A DNA stretch of 64,000 bases. Origin: Botryosphaeria dothidea (lineage: Eukaryota; Ascomycota; Dothideomycetes; Botryosphaeriales; Botryosphaeriaceae). Made by a program: the position numbers and the translations under genes. This document shows, piece after piece, positions 33,901 to 45,154 of this stretch. The notes below the pieces were generated by a model. The model was not told the DNA's origin. It searched no databases and worked only from the letters and a program-made list of their open reading frames with translations. Each line of letters opens with the position of its first letter. Position 1 is the stretch's first letter. The stretch lies in contig WWBZ02000016.1 of assembly GCA_011503125.2 (NCBI GenBank), positions 496,001 to 560,000 on the forward strand, written 5' to 3'.

Positions 33901-36695
33901 GCTAACTCTTTTTCCAGTCAGAACTTCCACCCTTATCTTCTCTTGAGCCTGGACCATCTGATTGGTCCTTGGCCAGGTTGCCACCCCCCATGATCAAGAC
34001 CAGACGGCGCCCAGGGGCCGATCCACGATCGAGGAGAGGATCGTTCTCATTGGCATCTGCTGCTTCAACGCCCTCTTCGGACGGTCGCTCGGACGCCGTT
34101 GCAGAAGCGCCTGTTCTGAACCTCAAGGAAGTCATCAACATCACCCAGATGCTTGCTGATCAGGCCATTCAGAGCACATTAGGTACCATCTCTCAAATAA
34201 CCATGTCGAAGTTTCACTAATGCGAAGTAGACCTTGTGCCAGAGGATGAAGATGCAAGCCTTCTTTGCTTGGAGCGTCAGACAGGCGCATGCCGCAAACT
34301 TGCGCCTATACAAACCATTCAAAATGCAGTCCGAGAGCTCTTCCAACAAGTCAATGAGTGTGACATGTTGAAATATGTCTCCATTCAAGATGTCATCCCA
34401 GAGCCAGCTGCCGCGAATAAAGCTCAGCCAAAGCCCGTTCAACGGCGTGCCACTAGTTCCGATTCTCAAGGTAAGCATCTCTTCTGCCTAGTTGAAGTAC
34501 TCGTAGTTTCTAATAACATCACAGTAAACATGTTCTTTCCCATATCGACGCCTCATGTCCGTCTACGACGAGGTGAAGATACGTGGGATGTTCTTCCACC
34601 GGCTCTATCATTTTGGGAACCTCTTGGCCTTTCGCCCACAAGTGGCCCTAAGAATATCATGGCCTATTGCGTTTACCCCTCCAGCGAGCAGCTAAATGAG
34701 CCTGTCACAAGTTTTCTTGACAGTATTAGCATGGCCTACGAAAGCTGCAAATTTGGCTCTCACGTTCGTGGTCCCGAGATCGAACATATTGCTAGCAACG
34801 GCTTGGTCTCAGCTTCTGTACACTGCGGCGAGAGCGATAACTGGAGGCCAACCGCCCAGAATTGCCTTCAAGCGGTTCGCGACACATGCTCATCGCTGGG
34901 AAGATACCTTTCCAGAATTGACTTCGAGAAGCGCGCGAAGGCTGAGGATTCCCCAAAGGTTGACGCGATCGTTGTGTACCTTGTCAATCCATTTTCCGAT
35001 CCACACAATCTTTGGCAGCTTTGTTCGGCCTTTTGGGCTCTTTTCCAGGCATATCTACCATCAAACCCTAGCAGCAGAGCCGGAGATGATTCGCGACCAG
35101 AATTGGTCCTCCAATTGGTTCCAGTCAAGTACATTGCGTCTTTCGAGGCGCCGGTGGTCCTCGAACCAAGCCTTCTGACAAGGTTTGCTCGGGAAGTATA
35201 CGACAGATGCCCCCCGAAACAGCCCAGCAATGACCACACCGCGCTCAGCATTTACTCGGCGCCATCTATTCAGCTTGAAGAGACGCTTCCCAAATCGATT
35301 CCGTTCAGGGTTACAGCTGAGCCTCCATCGGACCTGTTGCACGAGAATTCATACATACATGTTGGTTATGCGATTAGCGTTGACGGGGCTTGGCTTACAG
35401 CTGCTTGGACTGATAACCCAGGAAAACATCAAGCTACCGTTTCGTATTGCTTGAACAATCGGTCCTTCGTTGAAGTTGCTCGGGAGATTTACCAGACGTC
35501 TTTGGAGATCATGTCGGCAAGACGGGTAACATGGAGGCTTTGCATCGCAAGAGCTGGCGTGATGGAGAGAGAAGAGCAAGACGGTAAGTTCATCCCTGCA
35601 TCTCGCTCTAAATTTTTGGCGACTAACTGTTCGTCAGCATGGCAAGTGCTCGTGACGAGCCCATGTCCACTTGTGATTGGCACAGCACTTGTTTCTGTGA
35701 ATCCAAACCCCTCCTTTTGCGTGACATCCAATCTGCCAGCTTTGTCAGCATCTCAAAATCAGGCATCCGGCAATGCCGGTGTTTCAACACCGGGAGGCAA
35801 CACCCCTCAACCTGGAGTTTCCCCTGATGCTCACGGCTTCACGCCAGCCGCCACTCCATCGGACGGAAACACTAGCGCTCCATCCGTCGACCCGACCAGT
35901 GACCCCGACGCCCGTCTTGTCGACGTGACCGACGAGTCCTGGGGCGTGATCCTCCAGCACCGCCTCCACAACTCCAACTCCACCACCGAATTCCGCCCCA
36001 CCCTCGCCAGCGGCTACCTGATCAAACGCGGTGCCGACAGCAACACAGACGCCGTCGCCGCCGGCAGCAACGCCGGCAAGCCAGACCACCACCCAGACAC
36101 CCCGCGCGGCCCCATCGCCGTCGGCATCAACCTTCTCTGGATCGGCAGCACCCCCGGCGGCCACCAACCCCAGCGCGCCGCCCAGGCAGCCCAGGCACAA
36201 GCTGCCGCCGCCGCCGCTGCTGCTGCCCAAGCCGCGCACGCCCACCAATCCGCCTCCTCCGCCGCCCCCACCCCGACGTCCTCCCACAACCCGAACATCA
36301 GCATCCCCCTCCAGCACCTCGAAGCCGCGGCTGCGGCCGCCGGCGGAGGAGCGGGCGGTGCGAGCGGGAACGGCAACGCCGGCAACGCAGCTGCTGCCGG
36401 CAGCAACGTCAACAGCCCGCTCCCATCCCCCGCGGGCGGCGCTATGGGTCAAGGGATCGGTGCCGCAGCGGCGGCGGCTGCTGCTGGCCATGCCGGCGCT
36501 GGTGGTGGTGGGCCGTTCGCGGCGAACCAGGCGAGGACGACGTACGATACGGTGCTGCGGGAATTTTTGATCATGTATAGGGGGTTGGGGTTGTTGGCAA
36601 GGTTGAAGGGCATGAGGGGCACGAGGGGCGGGGCGGTGCCGTGGCATGTTGCGGCGGCGATGAGGGGGGTGAGAGCTTTGGAGAGGTGTGTGTAG
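30996..36695 (+). CDS. MED13: Mediator complex subunit 13 (SSN2/SRB9), CDK8 module
   Basis: Seven exons (30996-31037, 31090-31333, 31388-33771, 33918-34182, 34231-34470, 34525-35583, 35638-36695) sum to 1763 residues in frame. All introns are GT-AG and the first has a perfect TGCTAACAG branch site. The N-terminus (GGYGVISYRTF, RQKAILWLFEPG) and the block from LLTTLDAHLSTSGTL to the WLRMKGLVLP region match the Med13 N-terminal domain. A long acidic disordered middle follows (EDMDEEMFGGNDVTEADFNF is the conserved Med13 acidic motif). The C-terminal part (WDVLPPALSFWEPLGLSP, SAFWALFQAYLPS, VTWRLCIARAGVMEREE) is the PIWI-like Med13 domain. It ends LRGMRG-like with VPWHVAAAMRGVRALERC. Med13 links the Cdk8-cyclin C-Med12 kinase module to core Mediator and mostly represses transcription. 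The last exon has Ala/Gln- and Gly/Ala-rich expansions near 36180-36520. Confidence 0.95.
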
Positions 36696-37595
36696 TGAGT
36701 GGGAAGGGGGAAGGGTGGAGGATGGCGTCTTTTGGGGATTTATTTGGGTGCATGGTTTTGATTTGGTCTTTCCTGTTTTTGTCTGTGTTTGAAGTATTTG
36801 TGTTCTCTTGTACTATGTTTTTCAAGAAATATCGATTATTCTTGAATCTTGAGCACCGGTGTATAGAAAAAAAAACTCGTGAGGTAGAGCTTGGGAGGCT
36901 AGCTATATCAGGCTGCCTGGTTATTAAGAGGGAGCTGGTCAAAGATGAGCTGTGGAGCTATACATGGCGTGAGGTTTTGGACCCAATTCCTTTCTCGAGC
37001 TACATACAGATTCCGCCAGAAGCGCAAACAAATTGACCAACATCCAGCTATAAAAGAGAGTGATCACCACCAACCAACATCACTTCCTCATAAAGTCCCT
37101 GACTCACCTAGCTGGAAGAATATAAAAGAAAAAAGCCAAAAAGTTGCCACTCAGCTGGATTGAACTCAGGAGCGCTGGGATTGAGCACTGCGCCGCTTCC
37201 CCGCCGTGGGACATTTCAACGCCACGGGGAAGCCCAAGTCCAATCGCGATACACCAGGGCATCTCTTATCTGCTTCCTTGTGGCCTGGGAACTCTGTTGC
37301 ACTTCTGTGATTATATGCATCACGCCAACATAGCTCAGCGTCCACTCCCTAACGCCTTCCAAAGATTCTCCATCACCCTGTCTCCAGGATCAAGGATGCG
37401 CAAGGCCATCGACTCACTTGTTTCATTGAAAATCATATCATGGCAGCGACGTGTATATATCTCTTCTTGCATCAAGATATCCTCATCCTTCGGTCAACAA
37501 ACGACCACCCGTTCTAGTACCTACCTTTACCACCACCCATCTATATATCCCCCCCCCCCCCAACATCCCAAACCAAACCCAAACCACCCTCAACC
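36696..37595. other. Intergenic between convergent MED13 and Git1-like genes
   Basis: AT-rich 3' region on the left side, then a stretch ending in a run of 13 C (37549-37561) just past the stop codon of the permease gene. No gene or RNA was recognised. Confidence 0.5.
37549..37561 (+). repeat. Poly(C) run
   Basis: Thirteen consecutive C close to the 3' end of the Git1-like gene; likely length-variable and prone to sequencing error. Confidence 0.9.
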
Positions 37596-39517
37596 TCACG
37601 CCGCCCCCTTCACCGGCTCGGCAGCGACCTCGCTCCCACTCTCGTCACCGACCCTCTCCCCCGCGCTCTTCAGCCCCATCAGCGCGGTGTCGAAGCCGTT
37701 GGCGCTGAGATACTCCCTGAAGCGGACGTCCTCCTCGTCGATGGTGTCCTGGCCGACGTCGGGCAGGAAGAACCAGGCGAGGGCGCCGGCGAAGATGGCG
37801 AGGCTGGAGGCGACCCAGAAAGGATCCTGGCCCTTGCGGGTGGCGTTGGGGGCGTTGTCCTGGATGACGGGGAAGACCCAGGTGCCGACGAAGGCGCCGA
37901 TCTTGCCGATGGCGGCGGCGATGCCGTAGTACTGGCCGCTGATGGACGTTACTTTCTGTTTCTCTCATCCCTGCAACCAACCAAAAAAAAAAAAAAAACC
38001 AAAGAGGGTGGAGAGGTCTTACCGGATACTCGTCGCGCTCGTCTTGCTGGCCATCAGGCCGATGTTGTCACCGGGACCCATCTCGCCGAGCGACAGGAAG
38101 ATGCCGTAGACGACGCAGAAAGCGGCGATGTTGGACGGCTTCTCGAGCGAGGCGTAGCACCCTGCCATGATGAAGCCGACGATGCCTTGCAGCACGACGC
38201 CCAGGACGAGCGTGCGCTTGGGACCCAGCCAGGGCACGTCGGCGAGGAAGGAACCTATCAGGCAGCCGGGGATGTAGAAGAAGTTGATGAGGATGTTCCA
38301 GGCGAAGGATTTCCACAGGCGCGCGTCCTCGCCGAGCAGGTTGGACAGGATGGTCGAGCTGTAGATGCCGAAGGCGTACGCGGAGAAGTCGTAGATGAAC
38401 CAGATCAGCGAGACGACGATCAGACGCGGGCCGTAGTACTTGAGGGCGAGCCAGTAAGGGGTTTTCGTGTCGCGCATGGATTCGCGCTTGTAGGCTTCGG
38501 GCTCTTGGAGCTTCAGACGGAGGTAGAGGAGGGAGAGGGGCGGGATGATGCCGATTCCGAGGCAGATGCGCCATGCGGCACGGAGGTGATCTTCGGTTGT
38601 TGCGAGGACCTTGGGGACTTTTGGTTAATGGGTTGTTCACGAGACTGGGCTGCAGCAGTTGGTGACTTACGACAATCAGAGGCACGATAGCCGCAATGAC
38701 GAAGCTGGGAATTGAATGTCGGTCAGTTGCCAGTTGCCTAGTAAGAACAGGGAAATGAGTGGAAACTCACCCCAAGTCGATCTGGACGTTGGTAAACAGG
38801 ATGAACCACCTGTTCCTCGTGCCACTCTTCAGTTCACCCGTGCTCTCTGCGCAACCCACACTGCCAGCGGGATACTCTCCACCAATGCCGATACCAAGGA
38901 AGAAACGGTACGCGGTGAGCGCTGCAAAAAGACCTCCGGCACTGCCTCCAGCACCATAAGAAGCGGTGCCCAAGATGGCGAAGAGGATGATGATCAGGGT
39001 GGAGGCCATAAGCGACCATTTGCGCGAGAGGTGATCGGAGGTATAGCCGAAGAAAAGCATTCCTACGACGGTGCCAGCGAAGGTAATGGACGAGACGTTG
39101 TTCTGTGCGCTGCTGTTGGCGTAGGTATCGGGATAGATCTTGTTTAGCATGGTGTTGACCGAACCAATGACCTGCACGTGGAGTAAACATATTAATTAGT
39201 AGGAGACTTCTTCACTGTGTTCTCTTCTGTTCTGGTTCAATTGGCGCATTGGGATCTTGACGCATTCGGTATCAGGGTGGGAGTGCTCACGTTGTTCAGG
39301 TAACCGTCACTGAAGAGACCTGTACGACGTCAGCCTTTGCTTGAGCTGGCGGGCAAAGTTGGGTGCACAAACCTGCTCCGCAAGCAATGACAGGCCACAG
39401 CCTTTCCCAGCGGCTCTTTTCGGTGGCAGCATAGCTGTTGCGTCGGGGCTGCTCTGCCGAGGATGAAGTATCGAGGATCTTGTCGCTTTGGGGAGAGGTG
39501 GTTGCGTTGGGCTCCAT
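37596..39517 (-). CDS. Git1-like glycerophosphodiester/phosphate permease (MFS)
   Basis: Six exons on the minus strand (39517-39373, 39319-39291, 39171-38771, 38704-38671, 38609-38023, 37938-37596) give 512 residues in frame; exons 2 and 4 are only 29 and 34 bases. The product reads LWPVIACGAGLFSDGYLNN, GTVVGMLFFGYTSDHLSRK (the MFS loop 2-3 motif), RFFLGIGIGGEYPAGSVGCA, ESTGELKSGTRNRWFILFTN and FIYDFSAYAFGIYSSTIL, with a late loop GEMGPGDNIGLMASKTSAT before RGQYYGIAAAIGKIGAF. This is the family of yeast Git1, a plasma-membrane proton symporter for glycerophosphoinositol and glycerophosphocholine. Such genes are often induced by phosphate limitation; no regulatory site was verified here. MHYRQPT upstream at 39538 is an alternative start. 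The exact substrate is inferred from family only. Confidence 0.93.
37983..37998 (+). repeat. Poly(A) run inside an intron of the Git1-like gene
   Basis: Sixteen A on the plus strand are a poly(U) stretch in the transcript, in intron 5 (37939-38022) ahead of its 3' splice site. It may act as a long polypyrimidine tract. Confidence 0.85.
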
Positions 39518-40937
39518 GGTTGGCTGACGGTAGTGCACAGCGGGTATGGATCAAGCGCGGTCCAGAGACGAGGAAAAGGCGGGCGTGGGAAGAGAAAGCA
39601 CGCGGACCAGACGGCAGACAAGCAGCAGATAAAGAGCTGGTGGCGCTTTTGGTGGAGAAGCAAAGTCCCAAAACGGCGCAAGCCCAATGGCCTCGACCGA
39701 GAAAGAGAATCAATTGTGTCGAGGATGTGGTGTGGTATATAGAGCTCTGGCCGGAGACTGGTGGGGTTGTGGCGGCGGCGACCTCTCAGGAAGCTCTCGA
39801 GCCTGCGGCACAGCTTGATAGCGGGAGAGATTAGGGGAGCGGAGGGCGGGAGGAAGGAAGAAGTGAGCAGGGCGCGGCTTAAGAGAAGCACAATGCAGGT
39901 GCAGGGTAGCAGCGGCGATAGGCACATCACACGCGCGCATGCTGTGGGATGCCCGATTACGGCAAGGCCCGAGGCCTGTGCTTGGGCTGGAGAAGGGCCA
40001 ACAGAGGGGAGAGATGGCAACCAGGGCTGCCATCGTGCCGGCCCATGACGCGCCCATTCGCCAGGTTTCGGCTGCTTGCTGTGGCACTGGTGGCTCGGGC
40101 GGGGTGCGCTGCCTGCGAAACATCGGGGACCGCGCCCGCCAACCTGGGTGCGGCGCGCCGTCCATCGATACGCAGAAAACTTTTTTTGCTCCTTCGTGCC
40201 ATACCGGGTGGAGATAATGTCCAGGCCTCGGCTCTGAATCGAACGCGCTTCTGTCTCTCCCGTCGCTTTCTCCCAAGCAGACCTCAAAGCGCACGGGCTG
40301 CTGTTGTTTCTGCACCGGCGTCAGCGGCTCACGCGACGACAACGTCTCGGTGGATGGAGGAGACCAGAGCGGGCGCCACGACGGGAGGGTTGCGTCAAGC
40401 CGCAGGCGCATGCCTGGGCGAAAGCTTAGGTCGCCCTGCCGACTCCCCCCAGTCCACTTCCACTTCCATCCACCTTCACCTCGAACATGACCGGCCGCCG
40501 TCCTCGTCCAATTGTTGCAACACGAGCGCCATCTCCCATATCTCGGTGGGGTCCAGAACGTACGCGCGTAATCCCTAACTCGACGTCGTTTCTCGCCTTG
40601 GCCTCTGCTTCCTGCGCCGCAACCCGAAGCCCTGACTCGAGATAAGCCGCTCCTTCAGACGCCGTGGCCGAACCATCTTATCACCGAAACTCCATCAAGT
40701 CGTGCCTTCAGAGTGATTGCCGATGCAGCTACGATTGCCGATGACCATCTTTACCCTTATCGACCATCCCTGCCATTCTCATCGCCTCCTCGGCTTCCCG
40801 GCACCGCTTGAACATTCAATATCATCTAGTAGTATTCATAACGCATATGCACACAACTTCTTTGCCCCAAAGTATTTACATTCAAACCAAAACATCCTCA
40901 CTAATTTCAACAACCCATCTCTTTATTTCTCAAATCA
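39518..40937. other. Intergenic, promoter side of the Git1-like gene
   Basis: About 1.4 kb holding the promoter of the permease gene and the 3' region of the carboxylesterase gene. Overlapping frames on both strands (39710-40411 minus, 39949-40578 plus) show no recognisable protein. The last 250 bases are AT-rich. Confidence 0.5.
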
Positions 40938-42790
40938 TCACAACAGACCTCTCCTGGCACACTCCTCCTCGAAAGTAGTCACATCACCAGTCTGCGCAGC
41001 AATCTCACCCACAGCAAACTGCCTCACATCACCGCCCTCGCCCTTGTACTCGGGCCACTCCACATCATCGAGACCCTTCTTCGGGTCCTTGATGAACGCC
41101 ACCCACGCATCCTGCAGCGCATGGCTAACCTCGATCTCAAACGCCGTCGACGCGCCGCGGAAGTCGCCGGACGTGCCGAAGATCTGCGGCAGCTCGCTGC
41201 TGTGGTACGCGCCGTCGAAGAACATGGGCGAGACGTTGGAGAAGTTGCCCGCGTAGAAGTAGCGGTGCGTCTTCAGTCCGGCGTCCAGGCGCTCACTGTT
41301 TGATCCCAGCATCAGCAAATTGCACCACAAAGAGCAAGGAGAAGAGAAAAGAGCTTACAAAGTCGTCTTGGTGGCCGGGCAGTAGAAGTACTCGTACCCG
41401 AGCGTCGCGACGGTGGCCGCGTCGGGCCCGGTCGTCGCGTTGTACGCGGCCAGGAAAGCGCCCTCGTTCTTGTTGAAGCCGATGATGGCGGGCAGGCCGC
41501 TCTGGTCGCCGTTGCGCGCGCGCTCCGTGTAGTTGCCAAACACCCACTTGTTGTCGACGATGGGCGAGAAGGTGATGCTGGGCGCCTTGCCCGAGTCCTC
41601 GTACTCGGCGACGAACTTCTCGATCTTGTCGGCGGGCACGTCGCGCATGCACGCCAGCTCCGCCGCCGCGCTCGTCTGGTTGCCGCAGCCGAGGCTGGAC
41701 GCCACGAAGGTGAAGTTGGAGTGCGGCAGGTCCCACGACGTCAGCTGGTCGAGGTGCGCCGTGCCCGAGTCCATGATCAGGCCCTTGACGATCGGGTCCT
41801 CGACCTGCGCGAAGTTGTAGTAGTCGACCGCCACGGCGCCGGCGGACTGGCCCCAGATGGCCATCTGGTCGGGGTTGCCGCCAAAGGAGGCGATGTTGTC
41901 GCGGATCCATTCAACGCTTGAAAGATGTCAGTTCCTTGAGTTCAAGGTAGAGCATATGAAATGGAAGATACAGGAGCATTCCAAGAAGAGCAAGAGGAGA
42001 AAATAATCCCCGGAAGGAGAAGCAGAAGAAAAAGAGAGAGACCACTTACGCAAACCTCTGATCCATCAGACCCAGATTCTGCTGATCCCGCTCCAGCGCC
42101 TCCGCGTTCGGGAAGCCGAAAATGTTAAGACGGTAGCTAACCCGCTCGTTAGCAAAAAAGGCCCTCCTTCAAATCCACAGAAAAAAAAAAAAGATCAAAG
42201 ACTCACTTGAACACCACCACAATATGCTCTCCACTCCTCTCCACCCACGTATCCGGAATCTGATACGGCACATCCGTCCCGCCCGTCGCGAACCCGCCCC
42301 CATAGAACCAAATCAACACCGGCAGACCCTTCCCATCCTCCCCGACCTCCACACCCTCGGTGACGTTCTTCACGGCCGACGCCGGCGCCCACACGCTCGC
42401 CGTCAAGCAGTCCTCGCTCATGCCCGCGCCGCCGATCATGAACTCGGGCGCGTCGGTGCGCAGGATGCCCGGCTGCACGCTGACGTACTGCCAGCACGAC
42501 CTGGGCAGCGCCGTGGCGTTGACGACGGTCGTGTCGTACAGCGACGCGAACGGCTCGGGCGCCGCCCAGCGGCGCGACCCCGTCGGCGGCGCGGCGTAGG
42601 GGATGCCGAGGTACTGGGCGACGGAGGGCGAGCGCGTGGCGTTGGTCTTGCCGTGCAGCTCGATGCCGTTGGCGAGGGAGACGACGGGGGGAGCGGCGGC
42701 GGAGGTCGAGTTGGTGGCCGCGCGCCGGGTCAGAGGGGTCGCACTGGTGAGGGCGCTGAGGGCCGCGAGGGCGAGAGTAGTTTTGGCCAT
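40938..42790 (-). CDS. Secreted type-B carboxylesterase / lipase (alpha/beta hydrolase)
   Basis: Four exons (42790-42207, 42136-42050, 41916-41359, 41295-40938) give 528 residues in frame. A signal peptide (MAKTTLALAALSALTSATP) is followed by YLGIPYAAPPTGSRRWAAPE, MSEDCLTASVWAP, the oxyanion loop WFYGGGFATGG, NYRLNIFGFP, LGLMDQRFAVEWIRDNIASF and the nucleophile elbow MAIWGQSAGAVAVDYY with the catalytic Ser. The acid residue is in GFNKNEGAFLAAYN and the catalytic His in DGAYHSSELPQIFG. Several N-glycosylation sequons support secretion. Members hydrolyse esters of short fatty acids, sterols or plant and fungal aromatic compounds; the substrate cannot be told. Length and order match fungal cholinesterase-like enzymes, and no catalytic residue is missing. 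It could act in nutrient breakdown or detoxification. Confidence 0.94.
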
Positions 42791-44231
42791 GGTTGCTTTC
42801 CTTTTGCCCTTTTTTCTCTTTTCTTTTTATTTCTCTTGATGGAACGATTGACGGAGTCCTATGTGAGGACGGGTAAACGAGAGGAGGGTGACTTCAACTG
42901 AAGCCTGGAGACGAAGAAGGATCCCTGAGGTCACTCTGAGTATTCGGAGGGGTGCCGGGGGGTTCTTATATCACTAACCCTTCATCCGTAGGTACCTCCG
43001 GTTGCAAGGAAACAAAAAAGGCCCGTGAAGAGCAGAGAGCATGGTGAGAGCGGCGCACAGGCAGACACGCCACATGCCGAAGGTGCGGTGATCGACATTG
43101 GCGTCATGCGAATTGGAAGGGCTCCCGTCGAGCGACATCCGACGATTTGCCAAAACGTGGTATTGGGGGCCGTCCTCTGGTCGTCGGATGTCAGTAGTCT
43201 ACTAGCCGCGATGAGCCAGCCTCCCCCCTTTCACTACATACGAGCCGGGGGTTTCGTGCGGAAGATGGACCGACTGCCTACTCCGCGAGTCAAAAGCTTG
43301 GCACCGGCTTTCAGTAACGGCTGGGCTGCTCGTTTTCTTTTGTTTTAACTACTCAGTTCGAGCTGCTGCGCATTGAGCCTCGTCTGCGAAAAGCGAATGC
43401 TGCCGTTTCACATCTTTGCTAACGAAGCGCCAAGGCCTTCGTATTCGCCTTATAGGGCTGGGCAATCATCTACTTTGCGTGGATCAATGGATCGATGCTT
43501 GAGAAGAAGTCGTGAAGAAAAAAAAATGGTCTGGTTCATTGACGGGACATGAACGGCGAGGGCCGTTGGGCTTGCGTTTCGAGTCCCCACAACAAGCCCG
43601 CGCCCCTGCCGGGATGCGTCTCCTTCAACCCTCCCCCTCCCCTCCCTTGTTCCCCGCTTCCGGTTCCTGCATTGGCGAGTGGTGTGGACCGGGGTTGACG
43701 ACGGTTTTGGACTCCTGCGCGAAACGGCGACTGCCGGCCTGAAGAAATAGGCGATGGAAGGAATGGAGAGTCGGGAGCGTTCTCGGGCCCCGTCGGACAA
43801 CGCTGAGGGGAGAATGCCGAACAGTCCGTCATCGCAGTTAGCAGACGATCAACTCGGTACTACAGCCACGGCAGGCGAGCATTCAGGATGCCAACTCCTG
43901 TGTAGAACGACGTCTTGAAAAGCCTCAAACAACTCAAATGGGTACAAACATGCTTCCCCCGGCGCTTCTCTTCTCCAGTCAATGAGGTATAAGGGGTAGT
44001 AGCTTATCAACAAGAGGACTAGCAAAGACAGCAAAAGAAAACAATAAAGAGAAAGACCACGCAAAAATAGCGGTGGCATGAAAAGCAAAGATCGTTATTC
44101 CTCCCAAAATTTTCAGAATGCCCCAAAATTCCCTACCGCAGGTGACTCCTAATATCGTCCTAATCACGCTTCTTCGTACTCAGACACGGCACCGGAATGT
44201 TGTTTCTTTTTTAATTTTCCCGGGAGACCAC
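42791..44231. other. Intergenic, promoter of the carboxylesterase gene
   Basis: A T-rich stretch (CTTTTCTTTTTATTTCTC on the plus strand, near 42815) lies directly before the esterase ATG. The rest contains no supported gene. A TTTCGAGTCCCC near 43577 resembles a tRNA T-loop but is not flanked by matching stems. Confidence 0.5.
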
Positions 44232-45154
44232 TTAGGCCGTCTTCTTCCAAACAGTCCAGAGGCCGAGGAGCGAGCTGATGGTTCCAGACAGACCGACGAG
44301 GCCATCGTCGAGAGTGACGTATCCAAGAGCGGACAGAGGAACCGCCAAATCGCAAAGGTCGGAGATGAGCTGAATCTTGGCAGCATTACCCTCACTGTGC
44401 GTAAAAAAAGTCAGTTAAGAAGGCTCATGAAAAGCCGGTGACATCATATGGTGATCCTGGAGGGTGACATACCGCTCAATCTTCTTCTTCTCGACCACGC
44501 TCTCAGCCTCCTTCTCATCCACAGCCGCAACGCGCTTCCGCAGCTGCGCCAGCGAATAGACGCCCGCCACGACGTTGAACAGCAGGCCGGTCATCCACGC
44601 ACGGTACGCCTGCTCCTGCACAGTCTTGATATTGGCGCTCTTCCTGAATCCCACGACATCCGGCTGCCCGAGACGACCATCCATTAGCCCGTATCCTCAC
44701 ACCCAAGCAATTCCAAAACAAGCTTTCATACTCACCACCGTCAGGTTGTCCAGCAGCATGTACCCAGCATATCCGAGCTGGCGGCCGATGGCGCAGTACT
44801 TGAGCACGGCGTCCATGCCCTTGGCGTCGGCGGCGATGGCGGCGGCCTTGAAGTGCTCGACGAACTTGCCCAGGCGCAGCAGCTTGCGCGCCATGCCGAA
44901 GTTCTTCTTGACCGCATCGTACTGGGCGACCTTGGCCTGCGGGTTGTTGGTGCGGTACAGGTACCACGCGTAGAAGCGCGACCAGTATTGCAGCGTGCGC
45001 AGGAACTTGTCGCGACCGACTATGCTCGCGGGCTTCGGATTAGCTTCCGCATGACTCGAACGTGTATGGGCGGACGGGTTTATGTACCGGTTGTCGCGAC
45101 GAACTTCAGGTAGTGCGCTACGGTGGGGTGGTAGACAACGGCGTCGGCGACCAT
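44232..45154 (-). CDS. PEX11: Peroxisomal membrane protein PEX11
   Basis: Four exons (45154-45088, 45019-44736, 44663-44473, 44394-44232) sum to 234 residues in frame. The start MVADAVVYHPTVAHYLKF continues as VGRDKFLRTLQYWSRFYAWY, then MARKLLRLGKFVEHFKAAAI (the amphipathic helix that binds and bends membranes), GYAGYMLLDNLTV, AYRAWMTGLLFNVVAGVYSL and the C-terminal ALGYVTLDDGLVGLSGTISS before LLGLWTVWKKTA. PEX11 elongates peroxisomes before their division. The first coding exon is only 67 bases. The length equals that of yeast and Aspergillus PEX11. Confidence 0.96.

Noticed and set aside
43560..43610. tRNA-like T-loop (TTTCGAGTCCCC)
   Set aside because: No pairing acceptor, anticodon or D stems could be drawn around it.
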